From: Dugong dugon
Taxonomy: Eukaryota > Chordata > Mammalia > Sirenia > Dugongidae
Direction of reading: 5' to 3'
Length of the DNA: 64,000 nt
NCBI GenBank assembly: GCA_030035585.1
Contig: CM057462.1
Coordinates: 118,477,234-118,541,233, forward strand
The notes under the pieces were generated by a model. The model saw nothing but the letters and a program-made list of their open reading frames with translations, was not told the origin of the DNA and searched no databases. A program made the position numbers and the translations under genes. Positions 49,842 through 60,602 of this stretch are shown here, piece after piece; within the stretch, counting starts at the first letter, position 1, and each line of letters starts with the position of its first letter.

Positions 49842-50072
49842 TAATAGATCCCTGGGTAGTGCAAATGGTTACGCATTCAACTACTAGCCTAAAGAAAGGT
49901 TAACAACTAGATCAAAGGTTGGTGATTCAAACCCACCCAGAGGCACCTCAGAAGACAGGCCTGGTGATCTGTTCCTGAAAGGTGAGTGCCTTAAAAACTG
50001 TATAGGGCAGTTCTACTCTGCACACATGGGATTGCCATGAGTCAGAACTGACTTGATGGCAACTAACAACAA
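49842..50072 (+). mobile_element. AfroSINE, CCTGGGTGG-headed type
   Basis: Head gatccctgggtagtgcaaat, B-box region gattcaaacccacccagagg, body caggcctggtgatctgttcc and tail catgagtcagaactgacttg. A short extra segment lies between head and B-box region. Confidence 0.94.
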
Positions 50073-50079
50073 GTAGGGA

Positions 50080-51215
50080 TACATAGCTGGAGTAAAGTGT
50101 AAATTAATCATTGTGAATACTTTATTGAAGAATTAATAAAATTAAATAACTTTTAAAATCTATAATATTACATAAGAAAATCTACATACTAGCTTGCTAC
50201 CTGACTGTTGTCATTATCAAGCTACAATTATTTTTGATAGAATCAAGGAAATTTATAGAGGATTTTAAACAACTGAACTGAATCTCAGTGTGGTAACCAG
50301 GAAGTAAAGGAAATGTACTTATAGTTTTACCATATAAGGACACTGGATCCCAGTCCTGTGAACCTGTGCCTTTGCACATATTTTTTGCAGCTGCTGATAC
50401 ACTTCAGAGCCAAAGCTGAGCTTTGAAAGTTTGGATTCCTGTGTGTTGTGATAATCAGCTGGGGTTTGGAAATGTCTTCAAAAATCTAATGCTCTGGCAC
50501 TGTAATAAGGCTTCTGAAAAAACAATTTAACGTCTGGAATCAAGTATTTTGTGGAAGTCCAAGACCAACAGAGCAAAGAATATTTCTTTCAGTAAGAGTT
50601 AAAATGTGGCACTTCCATCTCCTTCATCAAATAAATGGGTTTATTTTATAAAGATTCTGAGGTGGTTTATAATAAGCAAAATAGGGACTAAAAACAAGGT
50701 GGAGGCAGAGAAAACTGGATGGTTTAGATATCTGTCACTGAAAGTCTTTCTCAGATGGGCTTCTTTATTCTTTCAACATCATTTTACCTTCCAAAATTCA
50801 ATTCTGGAAAAAGAAACTAGACTATCAAATTCTAGCCTCCTTCATTTAACCTTTCTAAGAGTCTGATGAGTGAGAATAAGTAAAGAACCTATAGGGTTCA
50901 TCTTTCACTTTCCCTACATGCTTCAGAAGAGGGCAAAAACAATGACTGAATGCATATATTTCTTAAGCCTCTGGACAGCTATGGTAACTCAGATCAAATG
51001 CAAAAAGAAGTTGTTTTTTCTCCTGGATGTTTATGAATTCTCTATAGGGTCTTAGATATTGTTTAAAGCAACATATTAAAATGTGCTCCCTACTAGAATA
51101 ATAACGGCTAGCTTTTAATGTGTGCTTATCATGTGTCAGGCATTTATTTAACTTTCAAAATAATTATTATTATCCTTCTTTTTCTATAATGAATAATTAA
51201 TACATTGGTACAGTG
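50080..51215. other. No gene recognised
   Basis: An antisense MIR-like scrap is possible at about 51100-51170. Frames at 50606-50866 and 50870-51055 have no homology that I can see. Confidence 0.4.
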
Positions 51216-51749
51216 GGCTGACACAGAGAGAGACAAATAGAACAATGAAATAGAATGGAGAGTCCAGAAACAGACCTATCCGTATACAGAGACTTGACTC
51301 ATGACAAAGAAGACATTGTAGATCAGTGGGTAAAGGATGGACCATTCAGTAATGGCGCCAGAAGAGTTAGTTCTCCTATAGGGTAATAAATAAATAAATA
51401 AATAAATAAAATGAGAAAGAAGGAAATTGGATCCCTACCTCATACAATATAAGAATCTATTCCAAGTGGAAGTAAGGTCTTAAATGTGAAAGGCAAAACT
51501 CTAAAGCTTTTAAAAGACAAAATGGATAAATATGACCACATTAAAATCAAGCATTTCTGCTCACCAAAAAATACCACAGTGTAAAAAGTCAAGCCATAAA
51601 CTTGGAGATGATATTTGCAACACATATAACTAACAAAGGATATTTCCAGAACATATAAAGAAATCTTTTGAAAAAGAAAAGCAACACAGTAGAAAAATGT
51701 GTAATTGATAGGTACATATATTTCAAAGAAGTAGTGAGAAAACCAAACA

Positions 51750-51800
51750 GTGCCTGGCACATGGAAGGTACCCAAACAATATTTGTTGAATGAATGAAAA
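51750..51800 (+). repeat. L2/MIR-tail-like fragment inside the L1
   Basis: cagtgcctggcacatggaag followed by caatatttgttgaatgaatg is the classic L2/MIR 3' tail. It is not part of L1 ORF2 as I know it. Confidence 0.6.
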
Positions 51801-52163
51801 CACAAATGCCCCATAAACATATGAAAAGATATCCAACCTCATTGGTAAGCAGGGAAATAAAAATGAAAACCACAATGGGATACCATTTCACACTCACTAG
51901 ACTGGAAAAAACTAAAATCAACCAAGTGCTGGAGAGGACGTGGCACAACGGGCACTCTCATCATTGCTTGTGGGAACATAAACAGGAACAACTGCTTTGT
52001 AAAACATTTTGGCCTTATTCAGTATAGATGAAAATATGTATACCTTATGACCCAGCTCCACTCCTAAATATGTATCTGAGAGAATCTCTTGTACACATGA
52101 CTTAGGAAATGTGTGTAAGACTATTAATTGCAGAATTGCTCATAATAAGAAACTAGAAACAAC

Positions 52164-52513
52164 AATGAAGCATTGGTGGTTCATTGGTAGAATTCTCATC
52201 TTCCATGCAGGACACCTGGGTTTGATTCCTAGCCAATGCACTTCATGCACAGCTACCACCCATCTGTCAGTGAAGGCTTGCATGTTGCTACAATGCTGAA
52301 CAGGTTTCAGTGGAGCTTCCAGACTAAAACAGAATAGGAAGAAATGCCTGGTAATCTACTTCCAAAAATTAGTCAGTGAAATCCCTATGGATCACAACGG
52401 TCCAGTCTGCAAATGATCATGGAGATGGCCCAAGACTGGGCAGCGTTTCCCTCTTTTGTGCATAGGGTCATCACGAGTTGGGGGCCAACTCAATGGCAGT
52501 TAACAGCAACAAC
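52164..52513 (+). mobile_element. SINE with tRNA-Gly-like head and AfroSINE/RTE body, inserted in L1
   Basis: The first part, 52170-52240, is a 71-base tRNA-Gly look-alike: gcattggtggttcattggta at the A-box and gggtttgattcctagccaat at the B-box. The body (gcctggtaatctacttcc, tagtcagtgaaatcccta) and tail (gtcatcacgagttggggg, then taacagcaacaac) resemble AfroSINE and RTE 3' ends. It is flanked by the 9-bp duplication agaaacaac at 52155-52163 and 52514-52522. The L1 continues immediately after. Confidence 0.88.
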
Positions 52514-52954
52514 AGAAACAACCCAAATGTAAATCAGCAGTAGACTGGATAAATACATTGGATATAGTCATACATTGGAATACAGAACACAGTGATACTA
52601 AACAAAAGAAGTCACAGAAAAACATATAAAGCATGACTCTGTTTATGTAAAGCTAAAAAATAGACAAAAACTAAATACTATACTATTTGGGGGAACAAGA
52701 CATAGATGGTAAAATTATAAAGAAAAACAGGGAATGGGTTAATGTGATTGTGGAGGGGTATACAGGGGCCTTCTAAATTTTGATTTCTTAATCTATGTAG
52801 TTAAGTACACAAGTGTTCATCTTATTATTTTTTCTTTAAACTGTTCAGTTATGTTTTATAACATTCTTCTGCATGTATATTTTTAGTACATAATCTTTTA
52901 AAAAATTATATGAGCTGCATTTTTAAATAAATCAAATTCTACCCAAACTCTACC

Positions 52955-55225
52955 ATATGAACGATCATTTACGTAAATGATATACTGAAAGCTTTAGTGA
53001 AATAAATAAAATCATTCTAAATTTATTTATTTTTATATTTATATTTTTGAGATTTGGGTTGGTCTATGTTAAGATATATTTGCTTAAAATTAACTTCAAG
53101 ATACAAAGAAACATATCTTTTTTGAATTTTTCACTCTAAAAATGCCAATCATGTTATCAGTCTTTGTGGGACTGTGATTTTGGTTTCCTTCTACAAATAG
53201 TATCTGATTAGTTTGATTATCTGCAAGGAAATCCTCATGAAGTTAGTAACACATTCCCAAATGATATTTACTTTAAGAACATGTATTATCTCTAATTTCT
53301 GCAAAATCAAGAGTTTAGAACAGCATAGTCAGATCTGGAGTGCAAAGTTCTTTCAGTAGCTTTTACTGGGTTGTGTTCCTATACCTAACCCATACAAGAT
53401 AACATTGCATCCTATTTTATTTTTTGAAGACAATTTTTGTAGATGAAACACACCAACTGTGGAATCATCAAATTACCAGGTGAAAAAAGTCTCATTTTAG
53501 TCAAAGGACTCTCACTTGGGGTTGAAATCTGAGGCCCCATGATCAAGCCAGCTGGAAGGTGGAATGGAGCACAGCATGCAGCCAGGAGCCAGCTTCAGCC
53601 ACAAAGACCTCCGGCTGCCTCCCAGGGTTGGGACAGTCCGCTCTGCCAGGGGAGTGGGAAGGGAGGGTGGGGAAGCCAGGCCTGACTGCGGTCAAGAGCC
53701 CCATTCATAGAGAGATAAGTGGGTTCATTAACGTGCTTGCGTTCTAGGAATTTTGGTCCTCATTCCCTCCCATCGTTCCAGTCTCCATGCTCAACATCTC
53801 TACCCCAACACCCCGAAGGCTGATAGGTCCCTTCTTCGGAGAGGGGTTCCTGACCACCCTTACAACTCAGTAGACTGAGTAGTCCAATCATTTTTCCACA
53901 GAGTTTAAGCAAACAGGGTCCTTTGAGGAAAACCAAGATTGGAATGCAAACCCCATTTCATTCTAGGGAAATCAGTCCTAAAAATATTCCTCTTTATCAA
54001 CCTTCATATACATAGCTCTCCTTGTAATCAGTAGCATCTTCCTGCAGTATTATCCAACACAAAGAGAATAAAACAATCTCAAACTGTTATCTATACCCCA
54101 AAATGACATCTATTTAACTTATTAGCACTACAAGAGCTACTCATTATCTTGAGTAAATTGAGGAAATCAACTGCAATGTGTGCAGAATAACTGGAAAGTA
54201 CTCCAATTTGATAACTAAAAATAAACAGAAAATTCACTTTCAAGCTGAGATCCTTTCAAAGATGGTTTTAAACAATCTCTTAGAAATACAACTATTAAGG
54301 ATATTTACACATGACATACCATTCTACTAATATTACAACTAATGGCTGCTTTGTGGAAAAGCGGTAGAAAATGGTGGCAGAAGATAAGCTTTCAAAGAGA
54401 TGGATTAGGATGAGAATAAAGACCAAATCTACAGAGCTCTTTGAAAACACTGGGGTAAGAGGCTGAAACAGCAGCTTCATCCCTTTGGACCTCATTTGTT
54501 ATTGAGCTTGCTGCTGCTGTAGGCAGATAAGACCCAAGACCAAACTCAAAAACATACATGTGATTCAGCAAGAGGCTTACCTCAGCAACTAGAACCTATT
54601 CAGTCCAAAAAATTGGCCCAAGAAAAGCATTTTCCCTTTTTGCCTTAACAGTTCAGTCTCATTTCATGTAAGAAAACCTGCAAACATGAAATGATAATTT
54701 TTCTTCGGCCCCACTAAAGTAAGACCACTAAACCTCAGTAAAACAAGAAATTTATGAAGTTCCTTAAAAAACAAATTTCTCTTTATATGGTTTTCAGTAC
54801 ATAATTTGACACATCTGGAATTTATAATTTATAGTAACAGAATGAGAGTGAAAGTTTGGTCTGGAATGGGGGAACCTTATGATCTAAAATCTGGTTGAAC
54901 ACGTCTCAGACTTATGGATGAAATACCAGGGGAAGACCTCACATTTCATGGGGATTTAATATTTCATTTACATATTTCTGTCAAGTGCCCAAGTTTTCTG
55001 AGTCATCAGCAAAAGTTTTCATCTTTCAGCCTCTTACACAAGCCAGATGGAAAACTGTAGCATTTCTTCAGATGTTGGAAAAGCTCTTCTCAGTATCTGG
55101 AATGCAGCCGTTGCTACTTTCAGGACAATTGCTATATTCCCTGGCTTTCCTGGCCCATTTGGGTTGTTTCCTGGTTAGTGCAGAAGAATTAAGCACTAAC
55201 ATTGCCATTTATGTCATACTGTGGT
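52955..55225. other. No gene recognised; GC-rich patch at 53540-53710
   Basis: AT-rich unique sequence, except for a patch with higher GC (ctccggctgcctcccagggt). It has only a few CpGs and no splice-flanked frame. An alternative first exon or regulatory site is possible but unsupported. Confidence 0.35.
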
Positions 55226-55227
55226 TC

Positions 55228-55232
55228 CTACC
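55228..55232. repeat. Target-site duplication CTACC, left copy
   Basis: Identical to 63050-63054 at the other end of the provirus. Five bases is the size expected of ERV-L-type integration. Confidence 0.9.
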
Positions 55233-55882
55233 TGTCTAAGGCTGAGTTCTCTAGAGAAGTAAAACCAGTGAAGTGTATGTATATAGACAGATAGATAGGC
55301 AGGTAGGTAGGCAGGTAGATAGATGATAGGTAGACAGACAGGTAGATAGAGATTTATCTCAAGGAAATGGCTCATGTAGTTGTAGAGGCTTGCAAGTCCC
55401 AAGTCTGTGGGTCACGTGTCAGGCTGGAGGCTTCTCCTGACTCACGGGAGCTGCAGAGGCTGACGAACCCAAAATCGGCAGGTCAGACAGCAGCTTGCTG
55501 GCTCACAGGCTACGGAGGCTGACGAATCCAAGATCAGGAGGTAAGACAGCAGGCTGCTGGATCACAGGCTGTGGAGGCTGATGAATCCCAAGATTGGCAA
55601 GCAACATGGCAGGCCACTGGCTCAAGTCCCAAGAACTGGAGGTCAGATAATCATGAGCTGGATATAGAATTCAGAGCAAGTGAGCAAGCTTTGCCAGAAC
55701 ATCCATATATATATAGGATGCAGGCCACACCCCCAAGGAAACTCCCCTTACAACTGATTGGCTGATCACATCATGGAGGATTTCTACATCATTACATAAC
55801 TGCCAAACTACATCATTACATAACCGCCAAACCACTGAGAATCATGGCTCAGCCAAGTTGACATACAACCTTAACCATCACA
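55233..55882 (-). repeat. 3' LTR of the provirus
   Basis: Plus-strand left end tgtctaaggctgagttctct and right end taaccatcaca, giving TG..CA on the minus strand. It carries a GATA/GGTA-like tetranucleotide tract at 55281-55350, three copies of a unit of about 50 bp at 55440-55620, and two copies of a unit of about 24 bp at 55784-55832. Confidence 0.95.
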
Positions 55883-55897
55883 GTCCACCCCTTGTCA
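55883..55897 (-). promoter_or_regulatory. Polypurine tract candidate
   Basis: On the minus strand acaaggggtggac stands directly before the 3' LTR start tgtgatgg, where the plus-strand primer for reverse transcription would be cut. Confidence 0.7.
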
Positions 55898-56227
55898 ACC
55901 TGGCACCTGTACACATCTCCTTAAACCATATACAATTTCTAAATAAAGACAATTACAAAGTCATACTTGCACCTAACCTGATACAACTAACATGCATCGA
56001 TAACACACTAGCCCCTTTACATCTTATAAGTGAAAAAAAAAAACAAAACTATTTGATGTACACCTACAAGGAGAAAATAAACATAGCAATTATAGTCCTC
56101 ATTTATGCAACTGGTCATGTGGTCATAAATGTTATTTAGAACTATTGTCTTCCACCACTCATTCCGTGTTCCCTATACCCTCAGCAAGCACCTCATCTTG
56201 TTGTGCTTCTTTGCCTGGTGGGGTGAC
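55898..56227 (-). other. Provirus 3' untranslated segment
   Basis: Lies between the dUTPase remnant with its solo LTR and the polypurine tract. No env-like frame is visible. Confidence 0.65.
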
Positions 56228-56750
56228 TGTCTTAGTTATCTAGTGCTGCTATAACAGAAATATCACAAGCAGATGCCTTTAACAAAGAGAAATTTATTTT
56301 CTCACAGTCTAGTAGGCTAGAAGTCCAAATTCAGGGTGTCAGCTCCATGGGAAGGATTTCTCTCTCTGTCATCCCTGGAGGAAGGTCCTTCTCATCAATC
56401 TTTCCCTGGACTAGGAGCTTTGCTACGCAGGAACCCTGGGTCCAAACGATGAGCTCTGTTCCTGGTGATGCCTTCTTGGTGGTATGAGGTCCCCGTCTCT
56501 CTGCTGGCTTCTCTCTTTTATATCTCAAAAGAGATTGGCTCAAGACGCAATCCAATCTTGTAGATTGAGTCCTGTCTCATTAACATAACTGCTGCCTATC
56601 CCACCTCATTAACATCATAGAGGTAGGATTTACAACACATAGGAAAATCACATCAGGTGACAAAACGGTGGACAATCACACAATACTGAGAATCATGACC
56701 TAGCCAAATTGATACATGTATTTTTGGGGGACACAATTCAAACCATGACA
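56228..56750 (-). mobile_element. Solo LTR inside the provirus, minus orientation
   Basis: 523 bp. Read on the minus strand it begins tgtcatggtttgaattgtgt and ends at the complement of tgtcttagttatctagtgct. The 5-bp duplication gtgac lies at 56223-56227 and 56751-56755, perfect. Same family as 59295-59774, in opposite orientation. Confidence 0.95.
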
Positions 56751-56755
56751 GTGAC

Positions 56756-57195
56756 CCAAATCTTCATTCCTGAAGGATCTAGGCCATTAGTAGTCACGTC
56801 GGAATTGGGCTCCTATAGTTTTCCACTGACATGAATCACAGGGCATGGTAGTACTAAGAGATGTCCTAAGGGATCTCCTGTATTCCAGACATAATCTTCT
56901 TTACTCCATTATGCAACACCAATCAGATTTCCTCTTGGTAGTCAAGTTCAATCACACCAGCCAAGATGGTAACTCCCTTCTCTGTCTGATGATCCAGAGG
57001 CACGAGGAGCCCAACGTGGCCAGGTGGCATTCTTAACTTCCAGTTCAACGGAACCCATGTTGTGTCTCCAGGTGAGAATATTCCTTCCTTTGGAACTAAG
57101 ACCTCTAGACCCTTAAAGCACAGGGTTGCAGGGACAGGAAGCAAAAATTTTATGAGTGGGTCACTAGGGGTAATAATGAGTGGTGCCACTCCCAT
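56756..57195 (-). pseudogene. ERV-L dUTPase remnant
   Basis: In ERV-L elements a dUTPase domain follows integrase; it removes dUTP from the nucleotide pool during reverse transcription. The minus frame 56923-57195 shows PPGHVGLLVPLDH and GVTILAGVIELDYQEEI, which match the trimeric dUTPase motif with the conserved G-V-I-x-x-D-Y core. The frame is short and followed by stops, and the C-terminal part has been cut from its surroundings by the solo LTR at 56228. Not functional. Confidence 0.8.
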
Positions 57196-57850
57196 TTCTA
57201 CCCCTTGATTCCTGGACCCATGATCTGGCTATGGGAGAAAAAGCACCATTTATTAAAGGCTGGTTTACAGCATATACAGCCTCCTGGAGAACACTGCTCC
57301 AAACTTGCAAAGTATTGCTACCTAGCTGGTGCCATAATTGTGTCTTTAGGAGGTCATTCTATCATTCTACCAAGTCAGCTGCTTCAGGATGATGGGGAAT
57401 ACAGTAAGATCAGTGAATTCTATGAGCATGAGATCATTATTGCCCTTTATTTGCTGTGAAGTGAGTCCCTTGTTCCAAGGCAATGCTGTGTGGAAACCAT
57501 GACAGTGAATAAGGCATTCAGTGAGTCCATGGATGGTAGTTTTGGCAGAAGCATTGCAAGCAGGGAAGGGAAATCCATATCCAGAGTAAGTGTCTATCCC
57601 AGTAAGAATGAAACACTGCCCTTTCCATGATGGAAGCAGTCCAATGTAATCAATCTGCCGCCAGGTTGCTGGCTGATCACCTCGAGGAATGGTGCCATAT
57701 TAGGGACTCAGTGTTGGTCTCTGCTGCTGGCAAATTGGGCATTCAGCAGTGACTGTAGCCAAATCGGCCTTGGTGAGTGGAAGCCCATGTTGCTGAGCCC
57801 ATGTATAACATTCATCCACGAGTCCACTGGCTGATGATGGGAGTGGCTGG
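57196..57850 (-). pseudogene. ERV-L integrase remnant
   Basis: Minus-strand fragments near 57740-57520 show a zinc-binding-like CPICQQQRP, then QIDYIGLLPSWKGQ and GIDTYSGYGF, the start of the catalytic core with its first Asp. Further on the expected second-Asp region is altered and frames shift. This enzyme would have inserted viral DNA into the host genome. It is decayed and non-functional. Confidence 0.82.
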
Positions 57851-58560
57851 AGAAAGAGGATGTCTGGTCTCCACAGAACACGTCATCCTATTCACTTGAT
57901 TATTAAAATTGACCTCTGCCGAGGTCACCCTTTGGTGAGCATTCACGTGAGACACAAATATCTTCACTTCTTTGGCCCATTCAGAGAGGTCTGTCCACAT
58001 ACCTCTTCCCCATACCTCCTTGTCACCAATTTTCCAATCATGTTCCTTCCAAATCCCTGACCATCCAGCCAAACCATTGTTCACAGTCCATGAATCACAT
58101 GAAGCACATCTGGCCACTTCTCCTTCCAAGCAAAGAGAAAAGCCAGGTGCACTGCTCAAAATTCTGCCCATTGGGAAGATTTCCCTTTACTGCTATCCTT
58201 CCGGGAGGTCCCAGAAAATGGCTGTAGTGCTGCTGCTGTCCAATTTCAAGTAGTGCCTGCATATCGCGTAGAATCGTCTGTAAACCAGGCACGAGTTTTC
58301 TCTTCCTTAGACAACTGATCATAAGGAACTCCCCATGAAGCCATAGGTGCAGACTGGGGGAGAGCAGGTAATGTGACAGGAGTGGAGTCCACAGGCATTT
58401 GGGCCACTTCCTCATGCAATTTACTTGTGCCCTCAGGACCTGCTCGGGACTGATCTTGTATATACCACTTACAATTAATGATGGAGTGCTGCTGTGCAAG
58501 TCTGACTTTATGGCTCTGTGGATCAGACAACACTCAGTTCATGATGAGCATCTCAGGCTG
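57812..58560 (-). pseudogene. ERV-L RNase H remnant
   Basis: Two minus frames in different registers carry RNase H blocks: AWFTDDSTRYAG near 58260-58295 at the start, and GLAGWSGIWKEHDWKIG near 58060 with FVSHVNAHQRV near 57930 at the end. The domain would cut the RNA strand of RNA/DNA hybrids. A frame change between the two halves and internal stops make it inactive. Confidence 0.85.
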
Positions 58561-60175
58561 CATGGTGACTTGGTGGCCCATGGTTAAGCATTCAGTCTCT
58601 ACTAAGGCCCAAAACAAGCCAAAAGCTGTTTCTCAAAAGGAGAGTAGTTACCTGCAGAGGATGGCAGGGCTTTCCTCTAAAATCCTAAGGGTCTGCGCTG
58701 TGGTTTACCAACAGAGGCCTGCCAAAGACTCCAAGCAGCATCTCTATCTACCACTAACACCTCAAACAAAATTGGATCAGCTGGATCATATGGCCCAAGT
58801 GGCAAAGCCACTTGCATGGCAGCCTGAAACCTGTTGCAAAGCCTTCCCTTGTGCTGGATCCCACTCAAAACCAGCAGCTTTTCGAGTCACTTGGTAAGTA
58901 GGCTGGAGTAGCACACCCAAATGAGGACTATGTTGACTCCACCAGGCATTGTGCCTCCTTTTTAATTGTAGGAGGAGCCAGATGTAACAACTTATCCTTC
59001 ACTTTAGAAGGAATATCTTGACATGCCCCACACCACTGGACTCCTAGAAATTTCACTGAAGTGGTAGATGCCTGAATTTTTGTGGGATTAATTTCCCATC
59101 TTCTAGTACGCCAAGTGTTTTACCAATAAGGCCAGAGTCACTGACACTTCTTCCTTCCTAGGTCCAATCAGCATAATGTCATCAATGTAATGGGACCAGT
59201 GTGATGTCTTGTGGAAGGGAAAGGCAATCAAAGTCCCTGCAGGCTAAATTATGAAATAGAGCTGGCGAGCTGACATACCCTTGAGGTAGGACAGTGTCAT
59301 GGTTTGAATTATGTCCCCCCAAAAAATGTGTGTATCAATTTGGCTAGGCCATGATTCTTGGTACCGTGTGATTTTCCTGTATGTTGTAAACCTGCCTCTA
59401 TGATGTTAATGAGGGAGTACGGGTGGCAGTTGTGTTAGTAAGGCAGGACCTGATCTACAAGACTGGATTGTGTCCTGAGGCAATCTCTTGAGATATAAAA
59501 GACAGAAGTGAGCAGTGAGACAGGGGGACCTCATACCATCAAGAAAGCAGTCCTGGGAGCAGAGCGCGTCCTATGGACCGGGGTCCCTGCGCCGAGAAGC
59601 TCCTAGCCTGGGGGAACGCTGATGAGAAGGCCGAGAGAGGGAAAGCCTTCCCCTGGAGCTGACACCTTGAATTTGGACTTTAAGCCTACTTTGATTATGA
59701 GGAAATAAACTTCTCTTCATTAAAACCATCCACTTGTGGTGTTTCTGTTATAGCAGCACTCGATGACTAAGACAGACAGTGAAGGTGTATTGCTGGACTT
59801 ACTAGCTGAAGGCAAACTGGAATCAAGAAAAAGGCATTGGCCAGATAAATAGCATCATACCAGGTACCTACCTGGAGATGTATTAATTTTCTCAAGCAAT
59901 GAAACCACATCTGGAACGGCAGTTGCAACTGGAGTCACCACCTGGTTAAGTTTATGATAATCCACTGTCATTCTCTAAGATCCATCTGTTTTTTGCACAG
60001 GCCAAATAGGTGATCTGAATGGGGATGTGGTGGGAATCACCACTCCTGCATTCTTCAATTCCTCAGTGGTGGCAGTAATCTCTGAAATCCCTTCAGGAAT
60101 GCAGTACTGCTTTTGGTTTACCATTTTCCTAGGTGGGGGCAGTTCTAATGGCTTCCATTTGGCTTTTCCTACCAT
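58561..60175 (-). pseudogene. ERV-L reverse transcriptase remnant, split by a solo LTR
   Basis: The N-terminal part is 59975-60175: YCIPEGISEITATTEELKN and SPFRSPIWPVQKTDGS. After the inserted LTR (59295-59774) the conserved block with [15 protein letters not shown] begins at 59289, and the catalytic YIDD is at 59178-59189 in a different frame. The copy thus retains the active-site motif but is broken by the insertion, a shift between LPQG and YIDD, and further stops. Confidence 0.9.
59295..59774 (+). mobile_element. Solo LTR inside the provirus, plus orientation
   Basis: 480 bp, from tgtcatggtttgaattatgt to agcactcgatgactaagaca. The 5-bp duplication gacag lies at 59290-59294 and 59775-59779, perfect. 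It cuts the reverse transcriptase a few bases before the LPQG block. Part of it is also found at 2396-2485. Confidence 0.96.
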
Positions 60176-60199
60176 AATAGCCCTTACTCCACTTGTCAG

Positions 60200-60600
60200 G
60201 GGTCCAACGTGGGGGTTCTGTCAGTTGCTGAGTATGTCTCTTCCAATTATGCATTTGGGAACTGGGGAAATCACTACAGGATGGGTTCGAAGAGCTACTG
60301 TGAGACGGACATGAGCCAAGATTCCATTAATAACCTGACCTCCATATGCCCCCACTCTGACTGGTGGGTCACAGTGACGTTTTGGGTCTCTTGGAATTGG
60401 TGTCATTTTAGAGCCAGTATCCAGTAATCCCCCAAAAGTCTGAGTGTTTCCTTTTCCCCAGTGAACAGTCACTCTTGTAAAATGCTGTAGATCCTTTTGG
60501 GGAAGGCTGGGAGAAAGATTAACGGTATAAATTTTTGGCAGTGTAGTGGGGTCCTTCCCCAAAGGAACCGAGCCTCCCCTTCATTCAAGGGGTTGTGGGT
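60200..60600 (-). pseudogene. ERV-L protease remnant
   Basis: The minus frame 60221-60562 (113 codons) contains FGGLLDTGSKM at residues 43-53, the aspartic protease catalytic D-T-G, and later CIIGRDILSN, matching the end of retroviral proteases. The frame is open over most of the domain but has no intact neighbours to be expressed with. Confidence 0.88.
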
Positions 60601-60602
60601 CT

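Larger units (their letters stand above)
51218..52950 (+). mobile_element. Old LINE-1, ORF2 end and 3' UTR, split by a SINE
   Basis: gaatggagagtccagaaaca, tgaaaaccacaatgggatac, attgcagaattgctcataat and, beyond the SINE, aaatgtaaatcagcagtaga follow the L1 ORF2 C-terminal order. The 3' UTR runs to the A/T-rich end near 52940. An (AATA)n repeat lies at 51383-51412. Frame destroyed. Confidence 0.85.

Noticed and set aside
51440-51948. Minus-strand frames of 126 and 119 codons rich in hydrophobic residues
   Set aside because: They are antisense to L1 ORF2; A-rich L1 sequence gives Phe/Leu-rich translations on the other strand.
52170-52240. Possible functional tRNA-Gly gene
   Set aside because: The acceptor and boxes look tRNA-like, but several stem and loop positions are changed, and it forms the head of a SINE with its own target duplication.
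55894-56227. Possible env gene of the provirus
   Set aside because: The space between dUTPase and the polypurine tract is too short and has no open frame, signal peptide or membrane segment; ERV-L elements normally lack env.
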